Positions 33,415-41,812 of a stretch of DNA of 49,417 nucleotides are shown here, in pieces. Origin of the DNA: Casp-actino8 sp964513215 (GTDB taxonomy: Bacteria > Actinomycetota > Acidimicrobiia > Acidimicrobiales > Ilumatobacteraceae); assembly GCA_964513215.1 (NCBI GenBank), contig CAZELU010000012.1, positions 1 to 49,417 of the forward strand. Reading direction: 5' to 3'. The notes beneath the pieces were generated by a model, which was not told where the DNA came from, did not search any database, and saw only the letters and a list, made by a program, of their open reading frames with translations. The position numbers and the translations under genes are program-made. Numbering within the stretch: position 1 is the first letter of the stretch; each line of letters opens with the position of its first letter.

Positions 33415-34044
33415 ATGAGCGATTTGCAGGCTGATTACTTGCAGGCCGGTTTCGGGACTCGACTCGGTTGGGGTTCACGACCCGCGCTTCTCGTGGTCGA
33501 CATGTGCCGCGCTTACGTCGACGACCAGGCGCCGCTGTACGCGGCCGCCGCGGCCGACGCCTACCGCAACGCCGATCGTCTCGCGGCCGTCGCTCGTCGC
33601 CATCGACGACCGGTGGTGTTCACGCGCGTCGAGTACGCCGCCGGGGGAGTCGACGGTGGGCACTTCTTCCGCAAGGTTCCGGCCCTGCGGTGCTTCGAGG
33701 TCGGTAACCCCTTGGCCGAGTTCACCGATCTCGTGCGTCCGATGAGCGGAGACGTGATCGTCACCAAACAGTACGCATCGGCCTTCTTCGGTACGTCGCT
33801 CGCCGCCACGCTGAATGCGTTGGGAGTCGACACGGTCGTGATCGCCGGTGTGTCGACCAGCGGATGCGTGCGCGCGTCGGCCCTCGACGCCTTGCAGCAC
33901 GGATTCGTTCCGATCGTGGTGGCTGATGCGTGCGCCGATCGCGATCCGCGGCCGCACGATTCCAACTTGTTCGATCTGCAGGCGAAGTACGCCGATGTCG
34001 TGACGATGGATGACGCGCTCGCTCACCTAGGAGGAGCGTCATGA
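33415..34044 (+). CDS. Cysteine hydrolase, maleamate-amidase/N-carbamoylsarcosine-amidase-like
   Basis: A 209-residue isochorismatase-superfamily amidase with the complete triad Asp29 (ALLVVDMCRAY), Lys118 (VTKQYASAFFGTSLAATL) and Cys151 (STSGCVRASALDALQHGF). The KQYASAFFGT and STSGCVRASALDA blocks closely recall maleamate amidohydrolase (NicF) and carbamoylsarcosine amidase. Likely reaction: hydrolysis of a (substituted) maleamate to maleate and ammonia. This would feed the isomerase-like enzyme coded just upstream. ATG 33415 has GTGAGGA; the next ATG overlaps the stop. Confidence 0.9.
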   Translation: MSDLQADYLQAGFGTRLGWGSRPALLVVDMCRAYVDDQAPLYAAAAADAYRNADRLAAVARRHRRPVVFTRVEYAAGGVDGGHFFRKVPALRCFEVGNPLAEFTDLVRPMSGDVIVTKQYASAFFGTSLAATLNALGVDTVVIAGVSTSGCVRASALDALQHGFVPIVVADACADRDPRPHDSNLFDLQAKYADVVTMDDALAHLGGAS

Positions 34045-35318
34045 GCGTGGCAAGTCGTCTGTTCGACATACTGGCCCCGGCCGAAGACGCGCGAGCTCAT
34101 CGTGTCGACTCGGTTCTGCCGGCACTGGCGGCCGCCGCGGAGGAAGCCGACCGACGTGCCGAATTCCCGATGGCTCATGTGTCGACTCTGGCCGAAGCCG
34201 GACTCATGGGCTTGGTGGTGCCGGAGAAGTTCGGCGGACTCGGCGGCGGGTTGCGTGATCTCGTGGGCGCGACCTTCGCCATGGGAACCGCGTGTCCCTC
34301 GACCGCGTTGTCATATTTCTTTCACTGCAGTTCGGCATCTCGAGGATTGCTCGCCCTCGAAGCCCTCGACGCTGGACTCTTCGCCGCCGACGAGCGCGAT
34401 ACGGTCGCGTCCTTCGCCGAACGAGTACTCGAACTGATGGGCCGGGACCGAGTGTGGCTGGCCAACTTCGCATCGGAGTCGGTGAAATCGTCGAGTGCCA
34501 ACATCTTGATCTCCACCACGGCGGAACCGACCACGCGCGGTGGCGAGACGGGATGGGTGCTCAACGGGGTGAAGTCGTTCGGTTGCGCCACCGGTGTGGC
34601 TGGCCGCTATCTCGTGACGGCGTCGCTCGGCGGAGGCGCGACGGCTGAATCTCTCGCGGTGTTCATCGTCGATCCGAAAGCACCCGGAGTGAGCGAACGA
34701 ACCAAGTGGGACGCCATCGGTATGCGAGCCACCGCAACTCACGGCATCGTGTTGAACGACGTGTTCGTGCCAGCCGTCGATGCACTGGCCATTCCGGGTG
34801 CGTTCGTGCGGATGATGCAGATGAGCCGGGGCAGTTTCGTCGGAAGTCAGGTGGCGGGCACGGCGGTGTATCTGGGTGCGGCATGTTCGGTGTACGACTG
34901 GGCGTTGAAGCATCTCACCACAACGACGTTCTCCGACTCGGGCGCACCTATCGGCAGTGCGCCGTTCCAGCAGCAGTTGATCGGTGAGATGCGCATGCAT
35001 CTCGACACGGCCACCTTGTGGTTGCGTCGACAAGTCGACCTCGAGACCAGTGAGCCACCGCTTCTGCCCAAACCCGATGTCGTTCGCCAGTGGCGTCTGG
35101 CCAAGGGGACCGTGGCCGACGCGGCGTTCGCAGTCGGCGTGTGCGCGATGAAGGCCTGCGGCACGTCGAACACCGGCAACAGTGGTGTGGTTGCGCGCGG
35201 CCTGCGCGATTTGTCGATGGGTCTCGTCCAGGCCTTTCCGGCCGAGAAGGGCCGCCTCGAAGCGGCATCGCTCCTCGTGAGCGGAGCCGAATCGACTCAG
35301 TTCGGGGCCAAGGGCTGA
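34041..35318 (+). CDS. Acyl-CoA dehydrogenase-family flavoprotein
   Basis: A 425-residue protein. The N-terminal helical domain has AEAGLMGLVVPEKFGGLGGG. The middle barrel has WVLNGVKSFGCATGVAGRYLVTA and the RATATHGIVLNDVFVP block. The C-terminal helices include GTAVYLGAACSVYDWALKHL and end in FPAEKGRLEAASLLV. Family members oxidise acyl-CoAs or, in the DszC-like branch, act as flavin monooxygenases. The strict base Glu cannot be placed with certainty. ATG 34041 overlaps the amidase stop (ATGA). An alpha,beta-dehydrogenation of a CoA ester would fit the two CoA-transferases. Confidence 0.88.
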   Translation: MSVASRLFDILAPAEDARAHRVDSVLPALAAAAEEADRRAEFPMAHVSTLAEAGLMGLVVPEKFGGLGGGLRDLVGATFAMGTACPSTALSYFFHCSSASRGLLALEALDAGLFAADERDTVASFAERVLELMGRDRVWLANFASESVKSSSANILISTTAEPTTRGGETGWVLNGVKSFGCATGVAGRYLVTASLGGGATAESLAVFIVDPKAPGVSERTKWDAIGMRATATHGIVLNDVFVPAVDALAIPGAFVRMMQMSRGSFVGSQVAGTAVYLGAACSVYDWALKHLTTTTFSDSGAPIGSAPFQQQLIGEMRMHLDTATLWLRRQVDLETSEPPLLPKPDVVRQWRLAKGTVADAAFAVGVCAMKACGTSNTGNSGVVARGLRDLSMGLVQAFPAEKGRLEAASLLVSGAESTQFGAKG

Positions 35319-35319
35319 C

Positions 35320-35895
35320 GTGTCGACGCTGATCGACAACCTGCACTCGCTGCGTGGTGTGTGGCGTGAAGAACTGTCGGCTGTCGACGAGAACGGGGCG
35401 GCGATCAGTCACGATCCGCACGGCGGAGTTCCGGGTGCGTTTCCGTACGAGGTGTTGGTGTACATCGACTTCGACGGCAGCCGTTTCGCGCAGACCACCG
35501 TTGTTCTGTCGGGACGCGAACAAGCCGTTCGCACCTTCGAGGCAGTGGTGAAAGATGACGTGCTCGAGTTCGTGCCCCTCGGTCCGGGTGCCCCACGCAT
35601 CGTGGGCGTGTCACAAGGACCCGGCGCGCTGTGGTTCGTGGCCGACACCGTGGCGGCCGAAGCGATCCAGCGCTACGCCGAACCCGACTTCATCCGAATC
35701 GACGGCGATCGGCGTTGGCGGCACACCGTGCTGTGGCGTGATGGCGCACTGCGCCGGTTCTTGATGGTGAGGGGTCATCGCATCTCGGCCGACACATCGC
35801 AACGCCATGTCCTCGATCCGCGCGGCGGCGATGGGCCTGTGCACGATCTGCGCTCCGAGGTCGACATCTACGCGGCGAAAGGAAAGTCATCATGA
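35320..35895 (+). CDS. Single-domain GxW (lipocalin-like) protein
   Basis: A 191-residue protein that I cannot place in a named family with certainty. It starts LRGVWREELSAVDENGAA and is rich in alternating hydrophobic strands (YEVLVYIDFDG, FAQTTVVLSG, VLEFVPLG, ALWFVADTV, WRHTVLWRDGALRRFLMVRGHR). The GxW start and strand order resemble the halves of the protein coded at 21326. Start GTG 35320, one base after the previous stop. The next ATG overlaps its stop. A ligand-binding helper of the pathway is a guess. Confidence 0.6.
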   Translation: MSTLIDNLHSLRGVWREELSAVDENGAAISHDPHGGVPGAFPYEVLVYIDFDGSRFAQTTVVLSGREQAVRTFEAVVKDDVLEFVPLGPGAPRIVGVSQGPGALWFVADTVAAEAIQRYAEPDFIRIDGDRRWRHTVLWRDGALRRFLMVRGHRISADTSQRHVLDPRGGDGPVHDLRSEVDIYAAKGKSS

Positions 35896-37337
35896 CTCGC
35901 GTCGTGCTTCCCGAACAGACCGACCTGGTCGCTGGTTCCTGGATCGCGGCGGGGTCCGAACGCAACGAGTGGATCGAGCACTCGAGTGATGGTCGAGCCG
36001 AACAAGTGCAACGCGAGGCGTCAGCGGCGTCCATCGAGAGTGCTCTGGTGGCGGCGTGGAACGTGCACGCCACCGGCGCCTGGTCGGGTCGAACCGACGA
36101 CGAACGAGCTGCCGTTCTGGAAGCCGCCGCCGATCGGCTGGCCGCGGTGGTGCCCGACATCGCCGCACTCGAATCGACGACCACCGGTGCCGTGATCGGA
36201 ACCACGAGCATGCTCGGGTTCATCGTGCACGGGGCGTTCCGACTGGCCGCCGATCAATTGCGGTCGGGAATCCTGGACGCACGTTTCGACGGACCGACGG
36301 GTCGCGCCGTCGAGGTGCGTCGTCTTCCGTGGGGGCCGGCTCTGTTGCTGTGCCCCTGGAACGCGCCCGCACCCATGGCAGCGCACAAGATGGCGTCGGC
36401 ACTGGCTGCTGGTTGTCCGGTGATCGTGAAGCCACCCGAGCGTGCTCCGCACGGAACGATGGTGATGGTTCGAACGATCGCCGATCTGTTCCCGCCGGGA
36501 ACCGTTCAGTTGCTCCACGGTGGACCGAACACCGCGACTGCGTTGATGACCGACCGGCGCGTACGCGCGGTGTCGTTCACCGGTGGCATCGTGGGCGGTC
36601 GGGCGGTGGCCCATGCCTGTGCCGAGGATCTGAAGCCGGCCCAACTCGAACTCGGCGGACACGCACCCTTGTTGATTCTCGACGACGCACCCATCGAGCA
36701 CGCGGTGGCCGGTGCGCTCGGCTTGCTCGTCACACTCAATGGTCAGTGGTGCCGTGCTCTCGGACGTCTGCTCGTGCCCGAGCGGCGTCGAGCCGAGATC
36801 GTGGACGCGGTCGCGGGGGCCTTGTCGTCGGTCGTGGTGGGCGATCCGATCGACCCGTCCACGCAGATGGGTCCGATCGTTCACTCGGCGCACCGCGCAC
36901 ATCTGCAACGGCGCGTCGATGAGTTCAGCGATGGTCGAATCGTGCGCACCACGCCATTGCCCGATCGCTCGGGTAACTGGTTCGCACCCACGCTCGTGGA
37001 CGGAGTCGATCCGAGTCGGACGGTCGACGAGATCTTCGGACCGGTGGCCGCTGTGCACGGTTATCGACATTTGGACGAAGCGGTGGCCTTGGCCAACGGC
37101 ACCGACTACGGCCTCGAGGCGTACGTGGTGGGGGCCGACGAAGACGCTGCAATGGCGGTGGCGCGGCGCGTGCGGGCCGGGGGAGTCAAGGTGAACGGGG
37201 TGAGTCCGATCTCACTGCATCTCATGGCCCCTCGTCCGGCGTTCGGGGTCTCGGGGCTGCACGACGAGGGAACCGCCGAGACCATTCGATTCTTCGGCGG
37301 CAATCAAGTGGTCGGAGTCGAGAACAGTCTCGGCTGA
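35892..37337 (+). CDS. Aldehyde dehydrogenase (NAD(P)+-dependent)
   Basis: A 481-residue ALDH. It shows CPWNAPAPMAAHKMASALAAGCPVIVKPPE (Asn and Lys of the cofactor site), SFTGGIVGGR, the general base Glu in LELGGHAPLL, the nucleophile Cys in LNGQWCRALGR, and EIFGPVAAVHGY. It would oxidise an aldehyde or semialdehyde from the pathway to an acid. ATG 35892 overlaps the previous stop. Last of the tightly overlapping genes of operon C before a 32-base spacer. Confidence 0.92.
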   Translation: MTRVVLPEQTDLVAGSWIAAGSERNEWIEHSSDGRAEQVQREASAASIESALVAAWNVHATGAWSGRTDDERAAVLEAAADRLAAVVPDIAALESTTTGAVIGTTSMLGFIVHGAFRLAADQLRSGILDARFDGPTGRAVEVRRLPWGPALLLCPWNAPAPMAAHKMASALAAGCPVIVKPPERAPHGTMVMVRTIADLFPPGTVQLLHGGPNTATALMTDRRVRAVSFTGGIVGGRAVAHACAEDLKPAQLELGGHAPLLILDDAPIEHAVAGALGLLVTLNGQWCRALGRLLVPERRRAEIVDAVAGALSSVVVGDPIDPSTQMGPIVHSAHRAHLQRRVDEFSDGRIVRTTPLPDRSGNWFAPTLVDGVDPSRTVDEIFGPVAAVHGYRHLDEAVALANGTDYGLEAYVVGADEDAAMAVARRVRAGGVKVNGVSPISLHLMAPRPAFGVSGLHDEGTAETIRFFGGNQVVGVENSLG

Positions 37338-37369
37338 CGTGACGAAGTGACAGAGCGAGAGGGGTAACG

Positions 37370-38152
37370 ATGGGATTCGTGAACGTGACCAACGCGCATC
37401 ACGGTGGATGCGATCAGTTGGGGTGGCGTCGCAAGTTCGGTGTGATCATCCCGAGTACCAACACCATCGTCGAGCCCGAGTTCCACGCGATGTCGGTCCC
37501 CGGTATCACGGCTCATACCGGACGCATCCACATCCGTAATCAGGTCCTCGATTCGGACGAGGCGTTCCAGAATCTCCTCCTGCAGATCCGCGAGGAGATC
37601 GGCTACACCGTCGACCGCATCATGACGGCCGAACCCGACTACATGGTGATGGGAATGTCGGCCGAGACGTTCTGGGACGGAGTGGAGGGCAACCGCAAGT
37701 TCATCAAGCAGATCAACGAACGCTCCGGTGGGCTGTCGGTGGCCACGGGAGCAGAGGCTTGTGAGCGGGCGCTGAAGCTGTTCGGGGTGAAGAAGATCGG
37801 CGTCGTGACGCCGTATCAGCCGATCGGCGACACCAACGTCGTCAAGTTCTTCAGCGAACTCGGATTCGAGGTGGCAGCCATCGAGGGTTTGAAGTGTCCG
37901 ACCGCCGTGGCCATCGCCCATGTTCCGGAGGCCGAACTGCGAGCCGCGCTGCACAAAGTCAACGGCCCCGACGTCGATGCGCTCGTGCAGGTGGGAACGA
38001 ATCTGAGCATGATCCGGCTCGCCGACGAGATGGAGCGCATCGTCGACAAGCCCGTGATCGCCATCAACGCTGCCACGTGGTGGATGGCGTTACGCGACAA
38101 CGGTGTCGACGATCGGCTGCACGGATTCGGCACGCTGTTACGCGAGTACTGA
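37370..38152 (+). CDS. Maleate-isomerase/arylmalonate-decarboxylase-like protein, copy 2
   Basis: A 260-residue paralogue of the 31372 protein. Shared blocks: FGVIIPSTNTIVEPEF, MGMSAETFW, TPYQPIGD, DALVQVGTNLS, KPVIAINAATWWMALR. The same positions lack the two catalytic Cys of maleate isomerase. The CERALKLFG and GLKCPTAVAIAH Cys are conserved with copy 1. The N-terminal about 20 residues differ. ATG 37370 has GAGAGGGG before it. Two diverged copies in one cluster suggest two related steps or a heteromer. Confidence 0.85.
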   Translation: MGFVNVTNAHHGGCDQLGWRRKFGVIIPSTNTIVEPEFHAMSVPGITAHTGRIHIRNQVLDSDEAFQNLLLQIREEIGYTVDRIMTAEPDYMVMGMSAETFWDGVEGNRKFIKQINERSGGLSVATGAEACERALKLFGVKKIGVVTPYQPIGDTNVVKFFSELGFEVAAIEGLKCPTAVAIAHVPEAELRAALHKVNGPDVDALVQVGTNLSMIRLADEMERIVDKPVIAINAATWWMALRDNGVDDRLHGFGTLLREY

Positions 38153-39201
38153 TGCGAACGTGGCCCGTGGCCATCGCCGCTCTGATGTTGGCGGCTTGCT
38201 CGTCGGGTGACGACGCACTGAGCACGGTGGCCGTATCTGCGTCGTCGGCGGCTCGATCGTCCACTCCATCGGCGCCCACTCCACCGGCGACTGATTCACC
38301 GTCGACCACCGAGTCGCCAGTTCTCGAATCGCCCGAACTCGTCGCCGCACCCGGACCGTGCACGCCGTCGATCGCGGCGGGCATCACCGATCACGCGCTC
38401 GAGCGGGCGGAAGGTCGTCGTGATTTCGTCGTGCACCGACCCGAGACCATCGATGGCGTCCGTATGCCCTTGGTGGTCGATCTGCACGGCACCACCGGAA
38501 CTCCGGGGATCCAAGAAGCCATCTCGCGTTTCGGAGCCCGCGGGATCGAGACCGGAGCCTGGGTCACGATGACGCCCCTGGCTCTGGGTGCGATGACGGC
38601 GTGGGCAGTGCCGGGGGCGATTCCAGGAGACGACATCGGGTTCATCGAAGACGCGATCGTTTCGATCGTGGATGCCGCATGCATCGACCCCGAGCGGATC
38701 TTCGCCACGGGTATTTCGTCGGGCGCGGCCATGAGCGCGTATCTCGGCTGCGAGAGTTCGCTCTTCGCCGGCGTCGCGCCGGTCGCGGGCGTGAATCTCG
38801 TGCGCGGTTGCGAAGAGTCGCCGCCGGTGTCGCTGGTTGCTTTTCACGGCACCCTCGATCGGTACGTGCCGATCGAGGGTCTCGCAGGATGGGACACCGA
38901 AGAATTCGTCGACGAACGCAAGTTCTTTCGTGGGGACTTGATCGGAATCGTCGAGTCATGGGCACGACGTGATGGATGTTCGTCCGAGGCCACGATCACA
39001 TCGATGGGGCCAGAGACCGAGCGACACGAGTGGATCGACTGCGTCGACGGCACGAAGGTCGTTCTGTACTTGAGTGATGGTGCGGGGCACACACATCCGG
39101 GTGCACCTTTCCCGTCCGATGCGACGTCGGCGGTTGGTGCGGTGGCCCAGGACATCGACGCAACCGATCTGATCGTTCGCGAGTTCGGCCTCATCACCTG
39201 A
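38152..39201 (+). CDS. Exported esterase lipoprotein (LpqC/PHB-depolymerase-like)
   Basis: A 349-residue exported hydrolase. Lipoprotein signal with lipobox LMLAAC (Cys16) followed by a long Ser/Thr/Pro linker to about residue 60. The hydrolase domain has PLVVDLHGTTGTPG, the nucleophile Ser in GISSGAAMSAYLG, Asp in FHGTLDRYVP and His in DGAGHTHPG. This matches the feruloyl esterase/polyhydroxybutyrate depolymerase-like group (LpqC). It may release an ester-linked substrate outside the cell before import. ATG 38152 shares one base with the previous stop, linking it to operon C. Four Cys besides the lipid Cys may form disulfides. Confidence 0.85.
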   Translation: MRTWPVAIAALMLAACSSGDDALSTVAVSASSAARSSTPSAPTPPATDSPSTTESPVLESPELVAAPGPCTPSIAAGITDHALERAEGRRDFVVHRPETIDGVRMPLVVDLHGTTGTPGIQEAISRFGARGIETGAWVTMTPLALGAMTAWAVPGAIPGDDIGFIEDAIVSIVDAACIDPERIFATGISSGAAMSAYLGCESSLFAGVAPVAGVNLVRGCEESPPVSLVAFHGTLDRYVPIEGLAGWDTEEFVDERKFFRGDLIGIVESWARRDGCSSEATITSMGPETERHEWIDCVDGTKVVLYLSDGAGHTHPGAPFPSDATSAVGAVAQDIDATDLIVREFGLIT

Positions 39202-39226
39202 TCTGCGCCGTAGGCTCGGAAGGCTC

Positions 39227-40477
39227 ATGAATTCGTCTCCTCGTTCCCGTGGTGGTCGCCCGAGTGGTGGTGGCCGACCGTCTGGTCGCCCGTCGGGCGG
39301 CTCGGGTGGCCGTCCGTCAGGCCGCCCGTCCGGCGGAGCTCGCCGTTCCGACGGCGCTGCTCCACGCGCACGACGGGACGATGACGATCGCCGTCCGCGT
39401 CGGCGTGATGACGATGCTGATCGTCGTCCGCGTCGTTCTGCTGATGGTTCTGCGCCGCGTCCGCGTCGGCGTGATGACGACGATCGCTCCGGTAGCCGCC
39501 CCGGTGGTCGTCCGGGAGGTCGTCCTGGCGGACGCCCTGGTGGACGTTCCGACGATCGGCGTGGCGGTCGCCCAGATGGTCGAGGCAGTGGCCGACCCAC
39601 GTCGCGATCAGGTGATCGCCGTGTCGCACCCCGTCGTGTCGAGAGCGAAGAGCGCGAGCCGCGTAACGAGGCCGAACGTCGCCGTCGCGCCGTGCGCGCC
39701 CGTGGCGCGGGTACGGCACGCAAGGATCTCGAACCCACCCGAGTCGAACGCGAACCCGAGCAGTGGATCGACGAGGGGCCGGCCGTGCGCGAAGCGGCGG
39801 TGGAGGCCACCGAGCGCGCCACGCGATCCAAGACCCGCCGTGAACCTGCTGGCGAACTCGACCCCACGGTCAAGGCGACCGTCGAAGAAACGCTCGAACC
39901 TCGTCGTGCCGCTCGACTGAGCGAGCGTCTTTTGCAGGCGCAGGTGGCTCTCGAAGCCGAACGCTTCACCGATGCGCGCCGCATCGCGCGCTCGCTGGTG
40001 AAGGAAATGGGACACGTCGCCGCGGTGCACGAAGTGCTGGGACTCTCCAGTTACCGCCTGGGCAAGTGGCGCGAAGCGGCTGCCGCTCTCGAGCTCGCGC
40101 GCTCACTGCGTGGTCGGGTGGAGGATCTTCCGGTTCTGGCCGACTGCTACCGAGCACTTCGCCGTTGGGCGAAGGTCGACGAGATCTGGCAGGAGATCCG
40201 CGAGGTGTCGCCGGCCCATGACGTCATGGCCGAGGGGCGCATCGTCGCCGCTGGCTCACTGGCCGAGCGAGGCGACCTGCGCGCGGCCATCGACATGATG
40301 GAGAAGACCGCGACCATTCCGCGTCGCGTTCGCCCGTTCCACTTGAAGCAGTGGTATGTGCTCGCCGATCTGTACGACCGAGCGGGCAACGTGCCCAAGG
40401 CGCGAGAGATGTTCCGACGTGTCGCGGTGCACGACCGCGACTACGCCGACGTCGCCGATCGTCTCGCCTCGCTCTGA
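39227..40477 (+). CDS. Arg/Gly-rich tail plus TPR-repeat protein
   Basis: A 416-residue protein in two parts. Residues 1 to about 130 are low-complexity, made of Arg-Pro-Ser-Gly-Gly and Arg-Arg-Asp-Asp-Asp units (for example GRPSGRPSGG, RRDDDDR, GGRPGGRPGGRPGG); a basic, charged stretch follows. From about 220, helical repeats of TPR type follow (LQAQVALEAERFTDARRIARSLV, LGLSSYRLGKWREAAAALELARSL, and others). RG-rich tails bind RNA or nucleic acid in other proteins. The organism-specific role is unknown. ATG 39227; a -10-like TAGGCT ends 10 bases before it. Confidence 0.75.
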   Translation: MNSSPRSRGGRPSGGGRPSGRPSGGSGGRPSGRPSGGARRSDGAAPRARRDDDDRRPRRRDDDADRRPRRSADGSAPRPRRRDDDDRSGSRPGGRPGGRPGGRPGGRSDDRRGGRPDGRGSGRPTSRSGDRRVAPRRVESEEREPRNEAERRRRAVRARGAGTARKDLEPTRVEREPEQWIDEGPAVREAAVEATERATRSKTRREPAGELDPTVKATVEETLEPRRAARLSERLLQAQVALEAERFTDARRIARSLVKEMGHVAAVHEVLGLSSYRLGKWREAAAALELARSLRGRVEDLPVLADCYRALRRWAKVDEIWQEIREVSPAHDVMAEGRIVAAGSLAERGDLRAAIDMMEKTATIPRRVRPFHLKQWYVLADLYDRAGNVPKAREMFRRVAVHDRDYADVADRLASL

Positions 40478-40499
40478 CACCGTCGTCCCACTCTGGGGC

Positions 40500-40880
40500 A
40501 TGGCAACGTCTTTCACGGCACTCGTGAACAACATCGTCGTTCTCAACGGCTCTCTCAGCAGCGATCCGGTGTGGCGCGAACTCGCGTCCGGCAGTACCGC
40601 TGTCACCCTCGAAGTCACCACCGATTCCGATGCGGGTTCGCGCCGGTCGGCACCGGTCACTGTGGTCGATCCGCGGCGCGTGGCCGAACTCGAGAAGCTC
40701 AAGGCTGGCTCGCCCGTCGTGGTGATCGGTGAGGTCCGCCGTCGTTTCTTTCGCGGGGCCAACGGCCCGGGAAGTCGCACCGAAGTGGTGGCCCACGAGG
40801 TCGTTCCGGCTGGCCAGCGCAGCCGAGTCGAACGCCACATCGGCGAAGTACGTCGGGTTCTCGGAACGCTCGTGGTGTGA
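40500..40880 (+). CDS. Single-strand DNA-binding (OB-fold) protein
   Basis: A 126-residue OB-fold protein of the SSB type: NNIVVLNGSLSSDPVWRELASGSTAVTLEVTTD, SAPVTVVDPRRVAELEKLKAGSPVVVIGEVRRRFFRG. It lacks the long acidic tail of main replicative SSB, so it may be an accessory copy. ATG 40500 follows CTGGGGC closely. It is 22 bases after the TPR gene. Confidence 0.8.
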   Translation: MATSFTALVNNIVVLNGSLSSDPVWRELASGSTAVTLEVTTDSDAGSRRSAPVTVVDPRRVAELEKLKAGSPVVVIGEVRRRFFRGANGPGSRTEVVAHEVVPAGQRSRVERHIGEVRRVLGTLVV

Positions 40881-40918
40881 GAACTACGCTCGGCCCGTCT
40901 CGATCGAAAGGTGACGGA

Positions 40919-41806
40919 ATGAACGCCGAGCAACTCGAACGCCTGCGCAGCGCCAAAGGATTCATCGCCGCGCTCGACCAGAGCGGCGGCAGCACCCCCA
41001 AGGCACTCAAGCTCTACGGCATCGCCGAGAGCGAGTATTCGGGTGACGCGCAGATGTTCGATCTCATCCACGGCATGCGCTCGCGCATGATCACCAGTCG
41101 AGTGTTCAACGGTGATCGGGTCCTCGGTGCGATCCTCTTCGAAGGCACCATGGATCGCGACATCGAAGGTCGTGGGAGCGCCGACTACCTCTGGAACGTG
41201 AAGAAGGTCGTGCCGTTCCTCAAGGTCGACAAGGGTCTGGCCGACGAGGCCAACGGTGCGCAGATCATGAAGCCCATGCCCGACCTCGACGCGCTGCTCA
41301 CTCGGGCGGTCGCCAAGGGAATCTTCGGGACCAAGATGCGTTCGGTCATCAAGTTGGCCGACCCGGTCGGAATCAAGGCCGTGGTCGCCCAGCAGTTCGC
41401 CGTGGGGCGTCAGATCCTCGGGCACGGCTTGGTGCCGATCATCGAGCCCGAAGTCGACATCCACAGTCCGAACAAGGCCGAAGCCGAGAAGATCCTGCGC
41501 GACGAACTGTTGGCCGAGTTGAATCGACAGCCGGCCGATCAGCCGGTGATGCTCAAACTCACGTTGCCGGACACCGACGATTACTACCTCGATCTCGTGA
41601 AGCACCCGAGCGTGCTGCGGGTCGTCGCTCTGTCGGGCGGGTACTCGCGCGACGACGCCAACACCAAGTTGAGCCACAACCACGGTGTGATCGCCAGTTT
41701 CTCGCGCGCGCTCACCGAGGGATTGTCGGCGAAGCAGTCCGACGCCGAGTTCGATGCTGCGCTCGACGCGGCTATTGCCAGCATCTACGCCGCGTCACTC
41801 ACCTGA
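40919..41806 (+). CDS. fda: Fructose-bisphosphate aldolase, class I
   Basis: A 295-residue class I aldolase of the short bacterial type. It starts LRSAKGFIAALDQSGGSTPKALKLYGI and shows ILFEGTMDRD, VPFLKVDKGL and GHGLVPIIEPEVDI. The Schiff-base Lys is probably in PVMLKLTLP. It cleaves fructose 1,6-bisphosphate without a metal. ATG 40919 has AGGTGA upstream; it converges with the DUF1015 gene 6 bases later. Confidence 0.92.
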   Translation: MNAEQLERLRSAKGFIAALDQSGGSTPKALKLYGIAESEYSGDAQMFDLIHGMRSRMITSRVFNGDRVLGAILFEGTMDRDIEGRGSADYLWNVKKVVPFLKVDKGLADEANGAQIMKPMPDLDALLTRAVAKGIFGTKMRSVIKLADPVGIKAVVAQQFAVGRQILGHGLVPIIEPEVDIHSPNKAEAEKILRDELLAELNRQPADQPVMLKLTLPDTDDYYLDLVKHPSVLRVVALSGGYSRDDANTKLSHNHGVIASFSRALTEGLSAKQSDAEFDAALDAAIASIYAASLT

Positions 41807-41812
41807 GGTCGA

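Noticed and set aside
16884..34044. A nicotinate (nic-type) degradation cluster
   Set aside because: The amidase, isomerase-like and FAD hydroxylase genes recall nicF, nicE and nicC. However, there is no 2,5-dihydroxypyridine dioxygenase (NicX), deformylase (NicD) or nicotinate hydroxylase (NicAB), and the isomerase-like proteins lack the catalytic Cys. The RCCR-like genes also need another explanation. It stays as a fallback.
39249..39920. Alternative 223-codon frame within the RG-rich region
   Set aside because: It has a Val/Ala-rich, repeat-derived composition with no family. The ATG 39227 frame continues into clear TPR helices.
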